From Streptomyces sp. HUAS MG91 (lineage in GTDB: Bacteria; Actinomycetota; Actinomycetes; Streptomycetales; Streptomycetaceae): 64,000 bases of DNA. The position numbers were made by a program, and so were the translations under genes. The stretch spans positions 7,688,001 to 7,752,000 of the forward strand of contig NZ_CP159534.1 of the NCBI RefSeq assembly GCF_040529335.1, written 5' to 3'. This document shows, one piece after another, positions 44,560 to 52,766 of this stretch. The notes beneath the pieces were generated by a model. It did not search any database and had not been told where the DNA came from. It saw only the letters and a list, made by a program, of their open reading frames with translations. Numbering within the stretch: the stretch's first letter is position 1; the number at the start of each line of letters is the position of its first letter.

Positions 44560-44910
44560 TCAGTCCTCCGGGAAGTCCCCGGCGAGCGCCGCCGCCATCC
44601 GCAGGTGCGGGGCCGCCTCGGTGTCCCGGCCCTGCCGCTCCAGGGTGCGGCCGAGCATCAGCCGGGCGTAGTGCTCCACCGGGTCGCGCTCCACGATGGT
44701 GCGCAGCTCGGCCTCGGCGCGCCGCAGTTGCGCCGAGTGGTAGTAGGAGCGGGCCAGCAGCAGACGCGGGGCGACCTGCTCCGGGACCTCCGCGACGAGA
44801 CCGTCCAGGATCCGGGCGGCGGTCGCGTACTCCTTGGCGTCGAAGAACATCCGCGCCCGCTCCCAGCGCTCCGCGGCCGTTCCGTGCGAGTAGTACTTCT
44901 GCTGCTCCAC
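44560..44910 (-). CDS. Small tetratricopeptide-repeat protein
   Basis: This 116-residue helical protein has about three TPR-like units: AAERWERARMFFDAKEYATAARIL, VAPRLLLARSYYHSAQLRRAEAEL and VEHYARLMLGRTLERQGRDTEA. Such proteins mediate protein contacts. The GTG at 44910 has a very good AAGGAGG at the right distance, while the frame extends to 44970 without one. It lies just downstream of the PucR-type regulator (64 bases) on the same strand and may be cotranscribed. Confidence 0.8.
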   Translation of the reverse strand: MEQQKYYSHGTAAERWERARMFFDAKEYATAARILDGLVAEVPEQVAPRLLLARSYYHSAQLRRAEAELRTIVERDPVEHYARLMLGRTLERQGRDTEAAPHLRMAAALAGDFPED

Positions 44911-44973
44911 TGTTGCCTCCTTCGCGGCCGTCAACAGGGTGGACCCCCGGCATATTCCGCGGACCCGCACGGG

Positions 44974-46248
44974 TCAGGCGAGGCCCGCCCGCAGCGCCGC
45001 CTCCAGCTCGAAGCGGGCGTCCGGATCGGCGAGCTGGGTGCCGAACAGGCGCTGGAGGTGATGCAGCCGCTGCCGGGCGGTCTGCGGATGGATCGCGAGG
45101 CGCTCGGCGAGCTCCGGGGCGCTGCCGTGCGGCGTCTGAAGATGGGCGAGCAGGGTGTGCGCGAGCCGGTCGCGCTGCTTCGGGGTGAGCGCCTCCAGCG
45201 GGGCGAGCCGCCGGGCCGCCATGAGCCGGACCAGCGGGGGATCGGCGAGCAGCAGCAGATCCGTGAGCCGCCCGTCGGCGTCGGCCCTCTCGCCCGCCGC
45301 GGCGTGGGCGTGCAGCGATCGGGCCCAGCGCAGCGAGTCGGCGGCCTGCCGCAGCGGCACGGCCGGTCCCGCGGCACCGGCCCGGTCGTGCAGCACCTGC
45401 CGCAGCCGGGGGTCGGCGAACAGCTCCGCCGGATCGGGCACGAGCAGACACGGCGCGGGCCCGTCGAGATCGGCGAGCACCAGGGAGGGCAGCCGCAGCC
45501 CGTGCGACGACCCACCGGGGAGCGAGCCGGGCGTTCCCACCGCGCGCGGACCCGGACCCGGACGGCCCGGGCTCAGGGCGACCGCCGCCACCGTCTTCGG
45601 CAGCGGCCACTCCGCGTCCCGCGCCGCCTGCCGCAGCACGTCGTCGGACACGGGTTCCGCCCGTGTCGTGCGCGGAGGGGGACCGGGGGAGAGGTCGGAC
45701 GCGACCAGCAGGGTGAGCAGTCGGTGCCGGCGGCGGCCGAGCGTGCCGGCCGCGTCGGCCTGGGCGCGGGCGTACGCGGCGACGGACGCGGCCGCGATCT
45801 CGTCGATGTGCGTGAAGGCGGTCTCCGCGAGCTGCGCCACCGCGTCCGTGGCGAGCGAGAGGCGACGTGCGACGCGCACATAGCGGCGCCACGCGACCCG
45901 GCCGCCGAGCCGGTACGCGGCCTGGAGCGCGTCGAGGCTGCGGCCCTCGGACAACTCGCCGCGGCCCAGGGCCCGGTAGACCGGCAGCCGCTCCGCGTCG
46001 AGTTCCCCGCCGCCCTCCTCCACCCGGTCGACGAATTCCGCGAGAGCGGTTTCCACCCCGTTCTGGATGGCGGCGCCGAACTGTCCCGACAACGGGCGGG
46101 AGAATTCCGGGATCTGACGGCGGATTTCATGAATGATCTCGGCGGCCAGAGTGCGGTTCTCCTTGCGGAGTTCCGCCGCGAGCCGCTGCGGAAAGACCGC
46201 CCACGCGCCTCCGAAGCCCGGCGCACCGGCCGCACCGGTAGCGTTCAT
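44974..46248 (-). CDS. PucR-family transcriptional regulator
   Basis: This 424-residue regulator has an N-terminal helical sensor region (about 1-170, with ELSEGRSLDALQAAYRLGGRVAWRR, common in actinobacterial members), a poorly conserved middle part, and the C-terminal PucR helix-turn-helix LAHTLLAHLQ and SAPELAERLAIHPQTARQRLHHLQRLFG. GAGGTG precedes the ATG at 46248. It is divergent from a secreted lipase gene. A GTCAA/TTGAC inverted pair lies at 46303-46316 between them and is a candidate operator. The ligand is unknown. Confidence 0.87.
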   Translation of the reverse strand: MNATGAAGAPGFGGAWAVFPQRLAAELRKENRTLAAEIIHEIRRQIPEFSRPLSGQFGAAIQNGVETALAEFVDRVEEGGGELDAERLPVYRALGRGELSEGRSLDALQAAYRLGGRVAWRRYVRVARRLSLATDAVAQLAETAFTHIDEIAAASVAAYARAQADAAGTLGRRRHRLLTLLVASDLSPGPPPRTTRAEPVSDDVLRQAARDAEWPLPKTVAAVALSPGRPGPGPRAVGTPGSLPGGSSHGLRLPSLVLADLDGPAPCLLVPDPAELFADPRLRQVLHDRAGAAGPAVPLRQAADSLRWARSLHAHAAAGERADADGRLTDLLLLADPPLVRLMAARRLAPLEALTPKQRDRLAHTLLAHLQTPHGSAPELAERLAIHPQTARQRLHHLQRLFGTQLADPDARFELEAALRAGLA

Positions 46249-46566
46249 GACCCACCTCAACGTCCGTCCGTCCAGCCGAGTATGAGCCGGTGTTACTCAC
46301 GGGTCAAGATGTTGACGGCATGTCGAACAGCACCGCCGGTGGGTCGCTCACCAGCGATATTGTGGGCCGTTCGGGTGGTAGATCCGACAAAGCACTCACA
46401 TGGGTGACATCTTCGGTGGCGGCCGCCCGCCGAATCCTGGCACCGTCCTGCGCGCCTCACGAATCCCCCTGCCCACACCGTTGCCGTGGCCCCGGACTCC
46501 TTCTAACTTCTCGCCGTCCGACGCCGCGAATCGCGCGGTATTCCAGAACAAGGGACGGTACTGGAA
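46249..46566. promoter_or_regulatory. Divergent intergenic region, pucR-type regulator / lipase
   Basis: These 318 bases hold no gene. A short inverted pair GTCAA-GATG-TTGAC is at 46303-46316, close to the regulator. The rest toward the lipase is a long leader of about 200 bases without a convincing promoter; a GGTATTCC sequence occurs near 46537. Confidence 0.35.
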
Positions 46567-47535
46567 ATGAGACACACGATTTTCGGCGCGGTCGCCGCGA
46601 GCGCCCTCGGGATTTCTGGGCTCCTCGCTTTCGGTGCTCCGAACGCCTCGGCGGCCGACGGCGCCCGGCCGGTCGAGTACAACTTCACCAGCGGATTCCT
46701 GAAGGGATTCCTGCAGGCGGGCCAGGCCCCCGACGGAGCCAACGACTGGGCGTGCAGGCCGAGCGCCGAGCACCCGCAACCGGTCGTCCTCATCCACGGC
46801 ACGCTGGAGAACATGAACGACAACTGGCGCGGCGCGGCGCCCCTGTTGGCCAACAACGGGTACTGCGTCTTCGCCTTCAACTACGGCACCGACAGCGACA
46901 CAGGTGCCGTCCAGGGCACCGGGCCCATGAAAGACAGCGCGGCGAAGCTGGGCACCTTCGTCGACAAGGTGCGGGCTGCCACGGGTGCCGCCGAGGTCGA
47001 CCTGGTCGGGCACTCGCAGGGCGGCGGCCCGATGCCGCGCTACTACCTGAAGAACGACCCGGGCGCCGCGGGCAAGGTCGGCAAGCTCATCGGCATCACC
47101 CCGTCCAACCACGGCACCACCCTGAGCGGCATCACCCAGCTCGGCAGCGCCCTGCATCTGCTGGAGCCGGCCAACGACCTGCTCACCAAGACCAGTCCGG
47201 CGCTCGTCGAGCAGGAGGTCGGCTCGGACTTCAACAAGCAGCTCGACGCGGGCGGTGACACCGTGCCCGGCGTCGACTACACGGTCATCGCCAGCAAGTA
47301 CGACGAGGTCGTCACGCCCTACACCAACAGCTATCTGACGGCGGTCCCGGGCGCGACGGTCCGCAACATCCGCGTCCAGGACGGCTGCGCGCTCGACCTC
47401 ACCGATCACCTTGAAGCCGCGTACGACCCGATCGCCCTCACGTACGTCCTGAACGCGCTCGACCCGGCGCATCCGCGACCGGTGAAGTGCCGGACCGTGC
47501 TCCCGCTCACCGGTCCCGTGGGCCCGGTCGGCTAG
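46567..47535 (+). CDS. Secreted lipase/esterase (alpha/beta hydrolase)
   Basis: This 322-residue exported enzyme has a signal peptide (VAASALGISGLLAFGAPNASA) followed by VVLIHGTLENMNDNWRG (oxyanion hole), the nucleophile elbow VDLVGHSQGGGPMPRYYL, and probable acid and base in VIASKYDEVVTPYTNSYL and LDLTDHLEAAYDP. The arrangement matches Streptomyces extracellular triacylglycerol lipases of the LipA type. Cysteines (WACRP, GYCVF, DGCALD, VKCRT) could form disulfides. A strong bidirectional terminator follows the stop. Confidence 0.9.
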   Translation: MRHTIFGAVAASALGISGLLAFGAPNASAADGARPVEYNFTSGFLKGFLQAGQAPDGANDWACRPSAEHPQPVVLIHGTLENMNDNWRGAAPLLANNGYCVFAFNYGTDSDTGAVQGTGPMKDSAAKLGTFVDKVRAATGAAEVDLVGHSQGGGPMPRYYLKNDPGAAGKVGKLIGITPSNHGTTLSGITQLGSALHLLEPANDLLTKTSPALVEQEVGSDFNKQLDAGGDTVPGVDYTVIASKYDEVVTPYTNSYLTAVPGATVRNIRVQDGCALDLTDHLEAAYDPIALTYVLNALDPAHPRPVKCRTVLPLTGPVGPVG

Positions 47536-47546
47536 GGCCTGTCCGG

Positions 47547-47577
47547 CGGGGCGGGGCCGTTCGCGGGCCCCGCCCCG
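47547..47577. terminator. Bidirectional terminator between lipase and MFS gene
   Basis: A perfect 12-bp stem (CGGGGCGGGGCC at 47547-47558, complement at 47566-47577, loop GTTCGCG) between two convergent genes. Confidence 0.82.
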
Positions 47578-47586
47578 TGCGTCGCG

Positions 47587-48882
47587 TCACAGGGATTCGG
47601 CCGCGCGCTCCGCAACCCGCTCCCCGGATTCCGGGCGGGTCGGGCCGTCGGCCGGTGCGGCGCCGCGCAGCGCCGCCTCGACCCGGCGGTTGCTGGTCAT
47701 GGTGGCCGTGACGGCGGTCATCGTGAGGAGGAGTCCGGCGGCGGCGAAGAGCGGGGTGCGCACGTCGTACGCGGTGGCCAGCCAGCCGCCGAGGAAGGCG
47801 CCGAACGGGGCGGCGCACATGGCGAGCATGCGGGAGGTCGAGGCGACCCGGCCCATCAGGTGGGCGGGAACGATCGTCTGCCGGAGGGAGGGCGCGAGCA
47901 CCATCGTGGCGCCCATGCCCGCCCCGCACACGGCGAGCGCGAGACCGGCGGCGTACGGGTTCGGGGAGGCCGCGAGCCCGAGGACGGCGAGTCCCTCGAC
48001 GGCGGCCGTGCAGGTGAGCGCGGCGCCGGTGCCGAGGCGGCGGCCGAGGAAGGAGGCGATGCCCGCGCCGAGCAGACCGCCGGCGGCCTCCGCGGTGAGG
48101 AGCAGACCGAAGCCGAGGCTGCCGATGCCGAGACGGTCGTGCGCGAAGAGGGCGAGGACGGTCTCCACGGCGAGGAAGGCGATGTTCCCGACCGCCGGAC
48201 GCAGCGCTAGCCCGAGCAGCAGCCGGTCCCGGAACACGTAGGAGGCGCCGGCCCGTGCCTGCCGCAGCAGCGACTCGCGGGCCTGCGGTACGGGCCGGTG
48301 CGCGGCGGGCAGCGACCGTACGAGCAGTGCGGAGAGCGCGAACGACACCGCGTCGACGAGCAGCGGGACCGCTCGCCCGAGCGCGAGCAGGGCACTGCCC
48401 GCGGGCGGCCCGGCGAATCCGGAGGCGGCGGTCTGGGCGCCGCGCAGACGGGAGTTGGCGCGCTCCAGGAGCACGGGGTCGCGGCCGAGCAGGTCCGGCA
48501 GATAGGCCGTGGCGGCCGTGTCGAAGAAGAGTCCGCCGAGACCGAGCAGGAAGGCGACGGCGGCGAGCAGCGGGATGCTCAGCACGTCGAGCGCGGCCGC
48601 TGCCGCCGGTGTCGCGAGCAGCACGGCACGCGCCGCGTCCGTGATCCACATCGTGCGCCGGCGGTCCCAGCGGTCCACGAGCGCGCCGCCGAGCACTCCG
48701 AAGAGCACCCACGGCAGCGTTCCGGCGGCGGTGACGACGGCGAGCGCCATCGGATCCCGGGTCAGCGTCAGCGCGATCAGCGGCAGCGCGGCGTGCGACA
48801 CCCCGTCGCCGAGCGAGGACACGGTCTGCGCGGTCCACAGCCGTCCGAACCCGGTCGGCAGTCTTCGTGTGTTCGAGGTCAT
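47587..48882 (-). CDS. MFS transporter (efflux type)
   Basis: This 431-residue protein has twelve predicted membrane helices and opens with RLWTAQTVSSLGDGVSHAALPLIAL, the common start of MFS_3/enterobactin-exporter-like proteins. The cytoplasmic loop 2-3 motif is GGALVDRWDRRRTM; later IVPAHLMGRVASTSRM marks the second half. Such proteins export drugs or siderophores. The ATG at 48882 overlaps the stop of the upstream ArsR-type gene by four bases, so the regulator and transporter form a two-gene operon controlled from the palindrome at 49424-49449. Confidence 0.88.
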   Translation of the reverse strand: MTSNTRRLPTGFGRLWTAQTVSSLGDGVSHAALPLIALTLTRDPMALAVVTAAGTLPWVLFGVLGGALVDRWDRRRTMWITDAARAVLLATPAAAAALDVLSIPLLAAVAFLLGLGGLFFDTAATAYLPDLLGRDPVLLERANSRLRGAQTAASGFAGPPAGSALLALGRAVPLLVDAVSFALSALLVRSLPAAHRPVPQARESLLRQARAGASYVFRDRLLLGLALRPAVGNIAFLAVETVLALFAHDRLGIGSLGFGLLLTAEAAGGLLGAGIASFLGRRLGTGAALTCTAAVEGLAVLGLAASPNPYAAGLALAVCGAGMGATMVLAPSLRQTIVPAHLMGRVASTSRMLAMCAAPFGAFLGGWLATAYDVRTPLFAAAGLLLTMTAVTATMTSNRRVEAALRGAAPADGPTRPESGERVAERAAESL

Positions 48883-49418
48883 TCGGTGTCCCCTCCGGTC
48901 TGCTCGGGCGATGCGGGGTGGAACAGCGCGAAGACCAGCGACGTGTCCGGCAGCGACGGATCGGACAGCCCGCGGTACTCGACCGCCAGTGCCTCCAGCC
49001 GCGCCCCCAGCTCCGCGAACTGCTCGTCGGTGAGCCGCAGATGCGCCATCCCCACGTGCCGCTCTCCGTCCGCAGGCGACGCCTCCAGGTCGGCCACCGC
49101 GTGCCGCATCAGCACATCCGGGCCTCCTTCGCCCGGATCCGGCAGCACGATCGACCGCGCGGCCATGGCGTAGTACCGCTCGGTGACGCCCCGGACCTTC
49201 CGCGTCCGCACCACCTTGACCAGGCCGGCCCGTTCGAGCAGCCGTACGTGATAGCTGGAACTGCCCTTCGCGAGGCCCACCCGCGCGGCGATCTGCGTGA
49301 TCGTCGCGGGCTCGAAGCGGAGCACGGCCATGATCCGGTGGCGCGTGAGGTTGGAGACGGCGCGCAACTGTTCGTCGGTGGTGACGTGGAACGTCTCGGG
49401 AGTGTCGTCTGCTGGCAT
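48879..49418 (-). CDS. ArsR-type winged-helix transcriptional regulator
   Basis: This 179-residue DNA-binding protein has the winged helix VSNLTRHRIMAVLRFEPATI, then ITQIAARVGLAKGSSSYHVRLLERAGLVKVV and a wing with RTRKVRGVTERYYAM. No metal-binding cysteines are visible, so it is of the HTH_20 type that responds to other ligands. The ATG at 49418 follows closely after a perfect 10-bp inverted repeat (49424-49449), a convincing operator for autoregulation. Its stop overlaps the MFS gene start (ATGA). Confidence 0.88.
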   Translation of the reverse strand: MPADDTPETFHVTTDEQLRAVSNLTRHRIMAVLRFEPATITQIAARVGLAKGSSSYHVRLLERAGLVKVVRTRKVRGVTERYYAMAARSIVLPDPGEGGPDVLMRHAVADLEASPADGERHVGMAHLRLTDEQFAELGARLEALAVEYRGLSDPSLPDTSLVFALFHPASPEQTGGDTE

Positions 49419-49423
49419 GTCCA

Positions 49424-49449
49424 CAATGGTCAACGTTTCTTGACCATTG
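49424..49449. promoter_or_regulatory. Operator palindrome of the ArsR-type regulator
   Basis: CAATGGTCAA (49424-49433) and TTGACCATTG (49440-49449) form a perfect 10-bp inverted repeat with spacer CGTTTC, five bases upstream of the regulator start. An embedded TTGACC may serve as -35. Confidence 0.75.
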
Positions 49450-49564
49450 GGCAAGGGGATTGCGCTCTGTGTCTGAAAATCGCCCTTCCCGTCGCGGGCG
49501 GACCCTCTCACCGGGCGCGGGGGTGATGTTTCGGGACAGGGGGTGCCCGGGGCAGGCTGGGGCC

Positions 49565-50401
49565 ATGGACACCACGGACGGATCCGCCGGATCGACGGAC
49601 GACGACGGCCCCGCGCACCGGCTCCTGCCCGGCGCCCCGGAATCGCCGGTGATCCTCCATGTGCCGCACGGATCCCGCACGATCCCGCCGGACGTGCGCT
49701 CCGGGATCGTCCTCGACGACGCGGCCCTGGAGCGCGAACTGGACCTGATCACCGACGCGCACACCCAGGAGATCGCCGCCGTCGCCGCCCGGGCCGCGCC
49801 CGTGACGCCCTGGCGCTTCGTCAACGAACGATCCCGGCTGGTCGTCGACCCCGAACGGTTCCCCGACGAGCGCGAGGAGATGCGCGCGGTCGGCATGGGC
49901 GCCGTCTACACCCGCACCACCCACCGCACGCCGCTGCGTCCCGAACCCGCCCCGGACGAAGCCGCCCTCCTCGCCCGCTACTTCGAGCCGTACGCGCGGG
50001 CGATGACCCGGGCGGTCGCGGACCGGCTCGCCGCGACCGGCCGCGCGGTCGTCGTCGACGTGCACTCCTATCCGAGCCGCGTCCTGCCCTACGAACTCCA
50101 CGGCACCGGCCCCCGGCCGCCGGTCTGCCTCGGCACCGACCCCTTCCACACACCGGACGCGCTCCTCGCCCACGCGCGCGCGGCGTTCGCACCGCTCGGC
50201 GAGTGTGGCCTGAACACGCCGTTCGCGGGCACGTACGTACCGTTGGACCACTACGGCACCGACCGGCGGGTCACCGCCGTGATGCTGGAACTGCGGCGCG
50301 ATCTGTACGTGGACGAACCCGTCACCCCGCACCGGGGGCTCCACGCGGTGGCGGCAGCCCTGACCGACCTGATCCGGAAGGTGACCGGTGACCCTGTCTG
50401 A
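49565..50401 (+). CDS. N-formylglutamate amidohydrolase-like protein
   Basis: This 278-residue protein is of the N-formylglutamate amidohydrolase fold. It shows VILHVPHGSRTIPPDVR (metal-binding His), ELDLITDAHTQEIAA, WRFVNERSRLVVDPERF, VVDVHSYPS and the late VPLDHYGTDRRVTAVMLELRRDLY. These zinc-ligand and carboxylate-binding elements are typical of HutG-type or related enzymes that release glutamate from N-formylglutamate; no hut genes are nearby, so the actual amide may differ. The ATG at 49565 is preferred over upstream frames. The 3' end overlaps the next flavoprotein gene by 14 bases. Confidence 0.85.
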   Translation: MDTTDGSAGSTDDDGPAHRLLPGAPESPVILHVPHGSRTIPPDVRSGIVLDDAALERELDLITDAHTQEIAAVAARAAPVTPWRFVNERSRLVVDPERFPDEREEMRAVGMGAVYTRTTHRTPLRPEPAPDEAALLARYFEPYARAMTRAVADRLAATGRAVVVDVHSYPSRVLPYELHGTGPRPPVCLGTDPFHTPDALLAHARAAFAPLGECGLNTPFAGTYVPLDHYGTDRRVTAVMLELRRDLYVDEPVTPHRGLHAVAAALTDLIRKVTGDPV

Positions 50402-50921
50402 ACCGCCCGAGAAGCGGCCCTTCCTCTACGTCGTCGTGTGCGCGGCCGGTGCCGCCGACGGCATCGGCAAGCTGATCGGCCCGGCGCGGGAGGCCGGCTG
50501 GGACGTCGGCGTGATCGCGACCCCGACGGCCGCCGACGGGTTCTTCGACGTCGCGGCGGTGCGGGAGCAGACGGGCCGACCCGTCCGCGCGGCGTCCCGC
50601 AGGCCGGGCACCCCGCGCCCGTTCCCGCCCGCCGACGCCGTGGTGGTCGCCCCCGCCACCTTCAACACCCTCAACAAATGGGCCGCGGGCATCGCCGACA
50701 CCCTCGCCGTGGCCACGCTCTGCGAGGCCTGCGGCGCGGGCGTGCCGGTCGCCGCCGCCCCCTGCGTCGGCGAGCAACTGGCCGCGCACCCGGCCTACCG
50801 GGACAGCCTGCGCCGACTGCGGACGATGGGCGTCCGGTTCACGGAGGGCCCGTTCGGCTGGGAGGCGGCGACGGATCTGCTGACCGGGCTGCGGGCGCGC
50901 GCGGCGGCTCAGGACTCCTGA
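50388..50921 (+). CDS. Flavoprotein of the HFCD (PPC-decarboxylase-like) family
   Basis: This 177-residue protein has a Rossmann-like FMN-binding fold: FLYVVVCAAGAADGIGKLI at the N-terminus, DAVVVAPATFNTLNKWAAGIADTLA as the typical PAT-x-NT substrate/FMN motif, and VPVAAAPCVGEQLAAHP. Family members decarboxylate cysteine-containing peptides or phosphopantothenoylcysteine, but the histidine and ASANT details differ here. The GTG at 50388 lies inside the preceding gene, with GGAAGG upstream, so the two are coupled. The real substrate is unknown. Confidence 0.8.
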   Translation: MTLSEPPEKRPFLYVVVCAAGAADGIGKLIGPAREAGWDVGVIATPTAADGFFDVAAVREQTGRPVRAASRRPGTPRPFPPADAVVVAPATFNTLNKWAAGIADTLAVATLCEACGAGVPVAAAPCVGEQLAAHPAYRDSLRRLRTMGVRFTEGPFGWEAATDLLTGLRARAAAQDS

Positions 50922-51304
50922 GCGGCCTCCTGCGCGATCCGGTCGAACTGCGCCGCCATCGCCGCCTGCAGCGCGTTCGCCCCCGACAACGGCCGCACCA
51001 TGACGGTGAACTCGTCGATCAGCCCCGCGTCGTTCACGTGCAGGAAGTCGCAGCCGGTCAGCTCCCGGTCGCCGACCCGCGCCGCGAAGACCAGCGCGTG
51101 GTCGCGGCCGCCCGCGTCGTGGATCTCCCGTACGTAGTGGAAGTCCTCGAAGACCCGGGTCACCCCGCGCAGGATCGCCGCGGTGATCGCCTTGCCCGGG
51201 TACGGCTTGAAGACCACCGGGCTGGTGAACACGACGTCGTCGGCGAGCAGCGCCTCGATCGCCGCGTGGTCGTTCGCCTCCACGGCCTTGCGGAACGCCT
51301 CCAT
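50909..51304 (-). CDS. SnoaL-like/NTF2-fold protein
   Basis: This 131-residue single-domain protein opens with EAFRKAVEANDHAAIEALLADDVVFTSPVVF, the cone-shaped cavity pattern of the SnoaL-like nuclear-transport-factor-2 superfamily. Later strands are HALVFAARVGDRELTGCDFLHV and LIDEFTVMVRPLSG. Enzymatic and ligand-binding members exist. It is divergent from a PadR regulator (98 bases), a common pairing in which the regulator controls the small enzyme. AGGAGAGG lies upstream of the ATG. The 3' end overlaps the flavoprotein gene by 13 bases. Confidence 0.82.
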   Translation of the reverse strand: MEAFRKAVEANDHAAIEALLADDVVFTSPVVFKPYPGKAITAAILRGVTRVFEDFHYVREIHDAGGRDHALVFAARVGDRELTGCDFLHVNDAGLIDEFTVMVRPLSGANALQAAMAAQFDRIAQEAAQES

Positions 51305-51402
51305 GGCGACACCTCTCCTGATCCCCGGGCCACCGGCTCACCCGTACTCAACTAATTGAATAAGTGTGGATGAAAGTAATCGCATCGCTGTACGGTGTCC
51401 AG

Positions 51403-51969
51403 ATGTCTCTCAGATACGCGGTGCTCGCGGCCCTGCTGGAGGGTGAGGCGTCGGGCTATGACCTGGCGAAGATCTTCGATGTGTCCGTGTCCAACTTCTG
51501 GGCCGCGACGCCCCAGCAGCTCTACCGCGAGCTGGAGCGGCTCGCCGCCGACGGCCTGATCCGGGCGCGCGTCGTCCCCCAGGAACGCAGGCCGAACAAG
51601 CGGCTGTTCACGCTCACCGCCGACGGCCGCGCCGACCTCGCCGCCTTCACCGCCAAGGAGCCGCGGCCCATGGCGGTGCGCGACGAGCTGCTGGTGAAGG
51701 TGCAGGCCGTGGACGTCGGCGACACGGCCGCCGTGCGTGCCCACATCGAGGAGCGCATGACGTGGGCGACGGGCAAACTCGCCCGCTACGAGCGCGTCCG
51801 CGCCCACCTCCTGCACGGCATGACCGAGGCGGAGTTCCTGCGCGACGGCGAGCGGGTCGGCCCGTACCTGACACTGCTGCGCGGCATCTCCCTGGAGGAG
51901 GAGAACCTCCGCTGGGGCCGCCGCGCCCTGGAGATCCTGGACCTGCGCACGGCACGGGCGGAGCGATGA
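51403..51969 (+). CDS. PadR-family transcriptional regulator
   Basis: This 188-residue regulator has the PadR winged helix SLRYAVLAALLEGEASGYDLAKIFD, then SNFWAATPQQLYRELERLAADGLIRAR with a wing PNKRLFTLTADGR, and the C-terminal dimerisation helices ending in [17 protein letters not shown]. The ATG at 51403 starts the conserved domain. It is divergent from the SnoaL-like gene; the gap contains the locally AT-rich ACTCAACTAATTGAATAAGT (51347-51366), likely promoter/operator DNA. Its stop overlaps the SGNH hydrolase start (ATGA). Confidence 0.9.
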   Translation: MSLRYAVLAALLEGEASGYDLAKIFDVSVSNFWAATPQQLYRELERLAADGLIRARVVPQERRPNKRLFTLTADGRADLAAFTAKEPRPMAVRDELLVKVQAVDVGDTAAVRAHIEERMTWATGKLARYERVRAHLLHGMTEAEFLRDGERVGPYLTLLRGISLEEENLRWGRRALEILDLRTARAER

Positions 51970-52766
51970 ACCCTTCCGACCAGCCGGTGCCCCCTGCCTC
52001 CTATCTGCGCTACGTGGCGCTCGGCGACAGCCAGACCGAGGGCGTCGGTGACGGCGACGACACGACCGGGCTGCGCGGCTGCGCCGACCGCCTCGCCGAA
52101 CGGCTCGCGGAGCTCGACCCCGGCACGCGGTACGCGAACCTCGCGGTGCGCGGCCGCCTCTCCGGGCAGGTGCGCGCCGAGCAGCTTCCGCCCGCGCTCG
52201 CCCTGCGCCCCGACCTGGCGACGGTCGTGGCCGGGGTCAACGACCTGATGCGGCCGTCCTTCGACGCCGACGAGACGGCCGGCCACCTGGAGGCCATGTT
52301 CGCGGCGCTGACCGGGGCGGGCGCCAAGGTGGCCACGGTGACCTTCCCCGACGTCGGCCGGATGATCCCGGTCGCGCGCCCGCTCGCCGGCCGGATCACC
52401 GCCCTCAACGCACGGATCCGGGTCGCGGCCGAACGCCACGACGTCGCCGTCGCGGAGACCGCCCACGCACCGGTCTTCACCGACACGCGGCTGTGGGCCG
52501 CCGACCGGCTGCACGCGAGCCCGCTCGGCCACGCCCGGATCGCGGCCGCGGTCGCCGACGCCCTCCGCCTGCCCGGCAGCGACGACTCCTGGACCTTGCC
52601 GCTGCCCCCGCGGCCCGCCCCGCCGCACACGGCGACGGCCGAACTGCGCTGGCTCGCCTCGTACCTGGGGCCGTGGCTCGGCCGGCGGCTGCGCGGCAGA
52701 TCCTCCGGCGACGGGCGCCGCGCCCGGCGCCCGCAGCTGCTTCCCGTCAGCCTCGCGGAAGGGTGA
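51966..52766 (+). CDS. SGNH/GDSL-family hydrolase
   Basis: This 266-residue esterase-fold protein has block [16 protein letters not shown] (Ser nucleophile, GDSQ variant of GDSL), the block II glycine in VRGRLSGQV, block [14 protein letters not shown] (Asn) and block [17 protein letters not shown] with the Asp-x-x-His pair. No signal peptide is seen, so it is probably cytoplasmic. The final 50 residues are basic and proline-rich, unlike the core. The ATG at 51966 overlaps the PadR stop. The 3' end overlaps the convergent FMN-dehydrogenase gene by 20 bases. Confidence 0.86.
   Translation: MNPSDQPVPPASYLRYVALGDSQTEGVGDGDDTTGLRGCADRLAERLAELDPGTRYANLAVRGRLSGQVRAEQLPPALALRPDLATVVAGVNDLMRPSFDADETAGHLEAMFAALTGAGAKVATVTFPDVGRMIPVARPLAGRITALNARIRVAAERHDVAVAETAHAPVFTDTRLWAADRLHASPLGHARIAAAVADALRLPGSDDSWTLPLPPRPAPPHTATAELRWLASYLGPWLGRRLRGRSSGDGRRARRPQLLPVSLAEG

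Noticed and set aside
46293..46478. Small open frames in the pucR-lipase gap
   Set aside because: No ribosome-binding site, no recognisable features and typical random length for this GC content.
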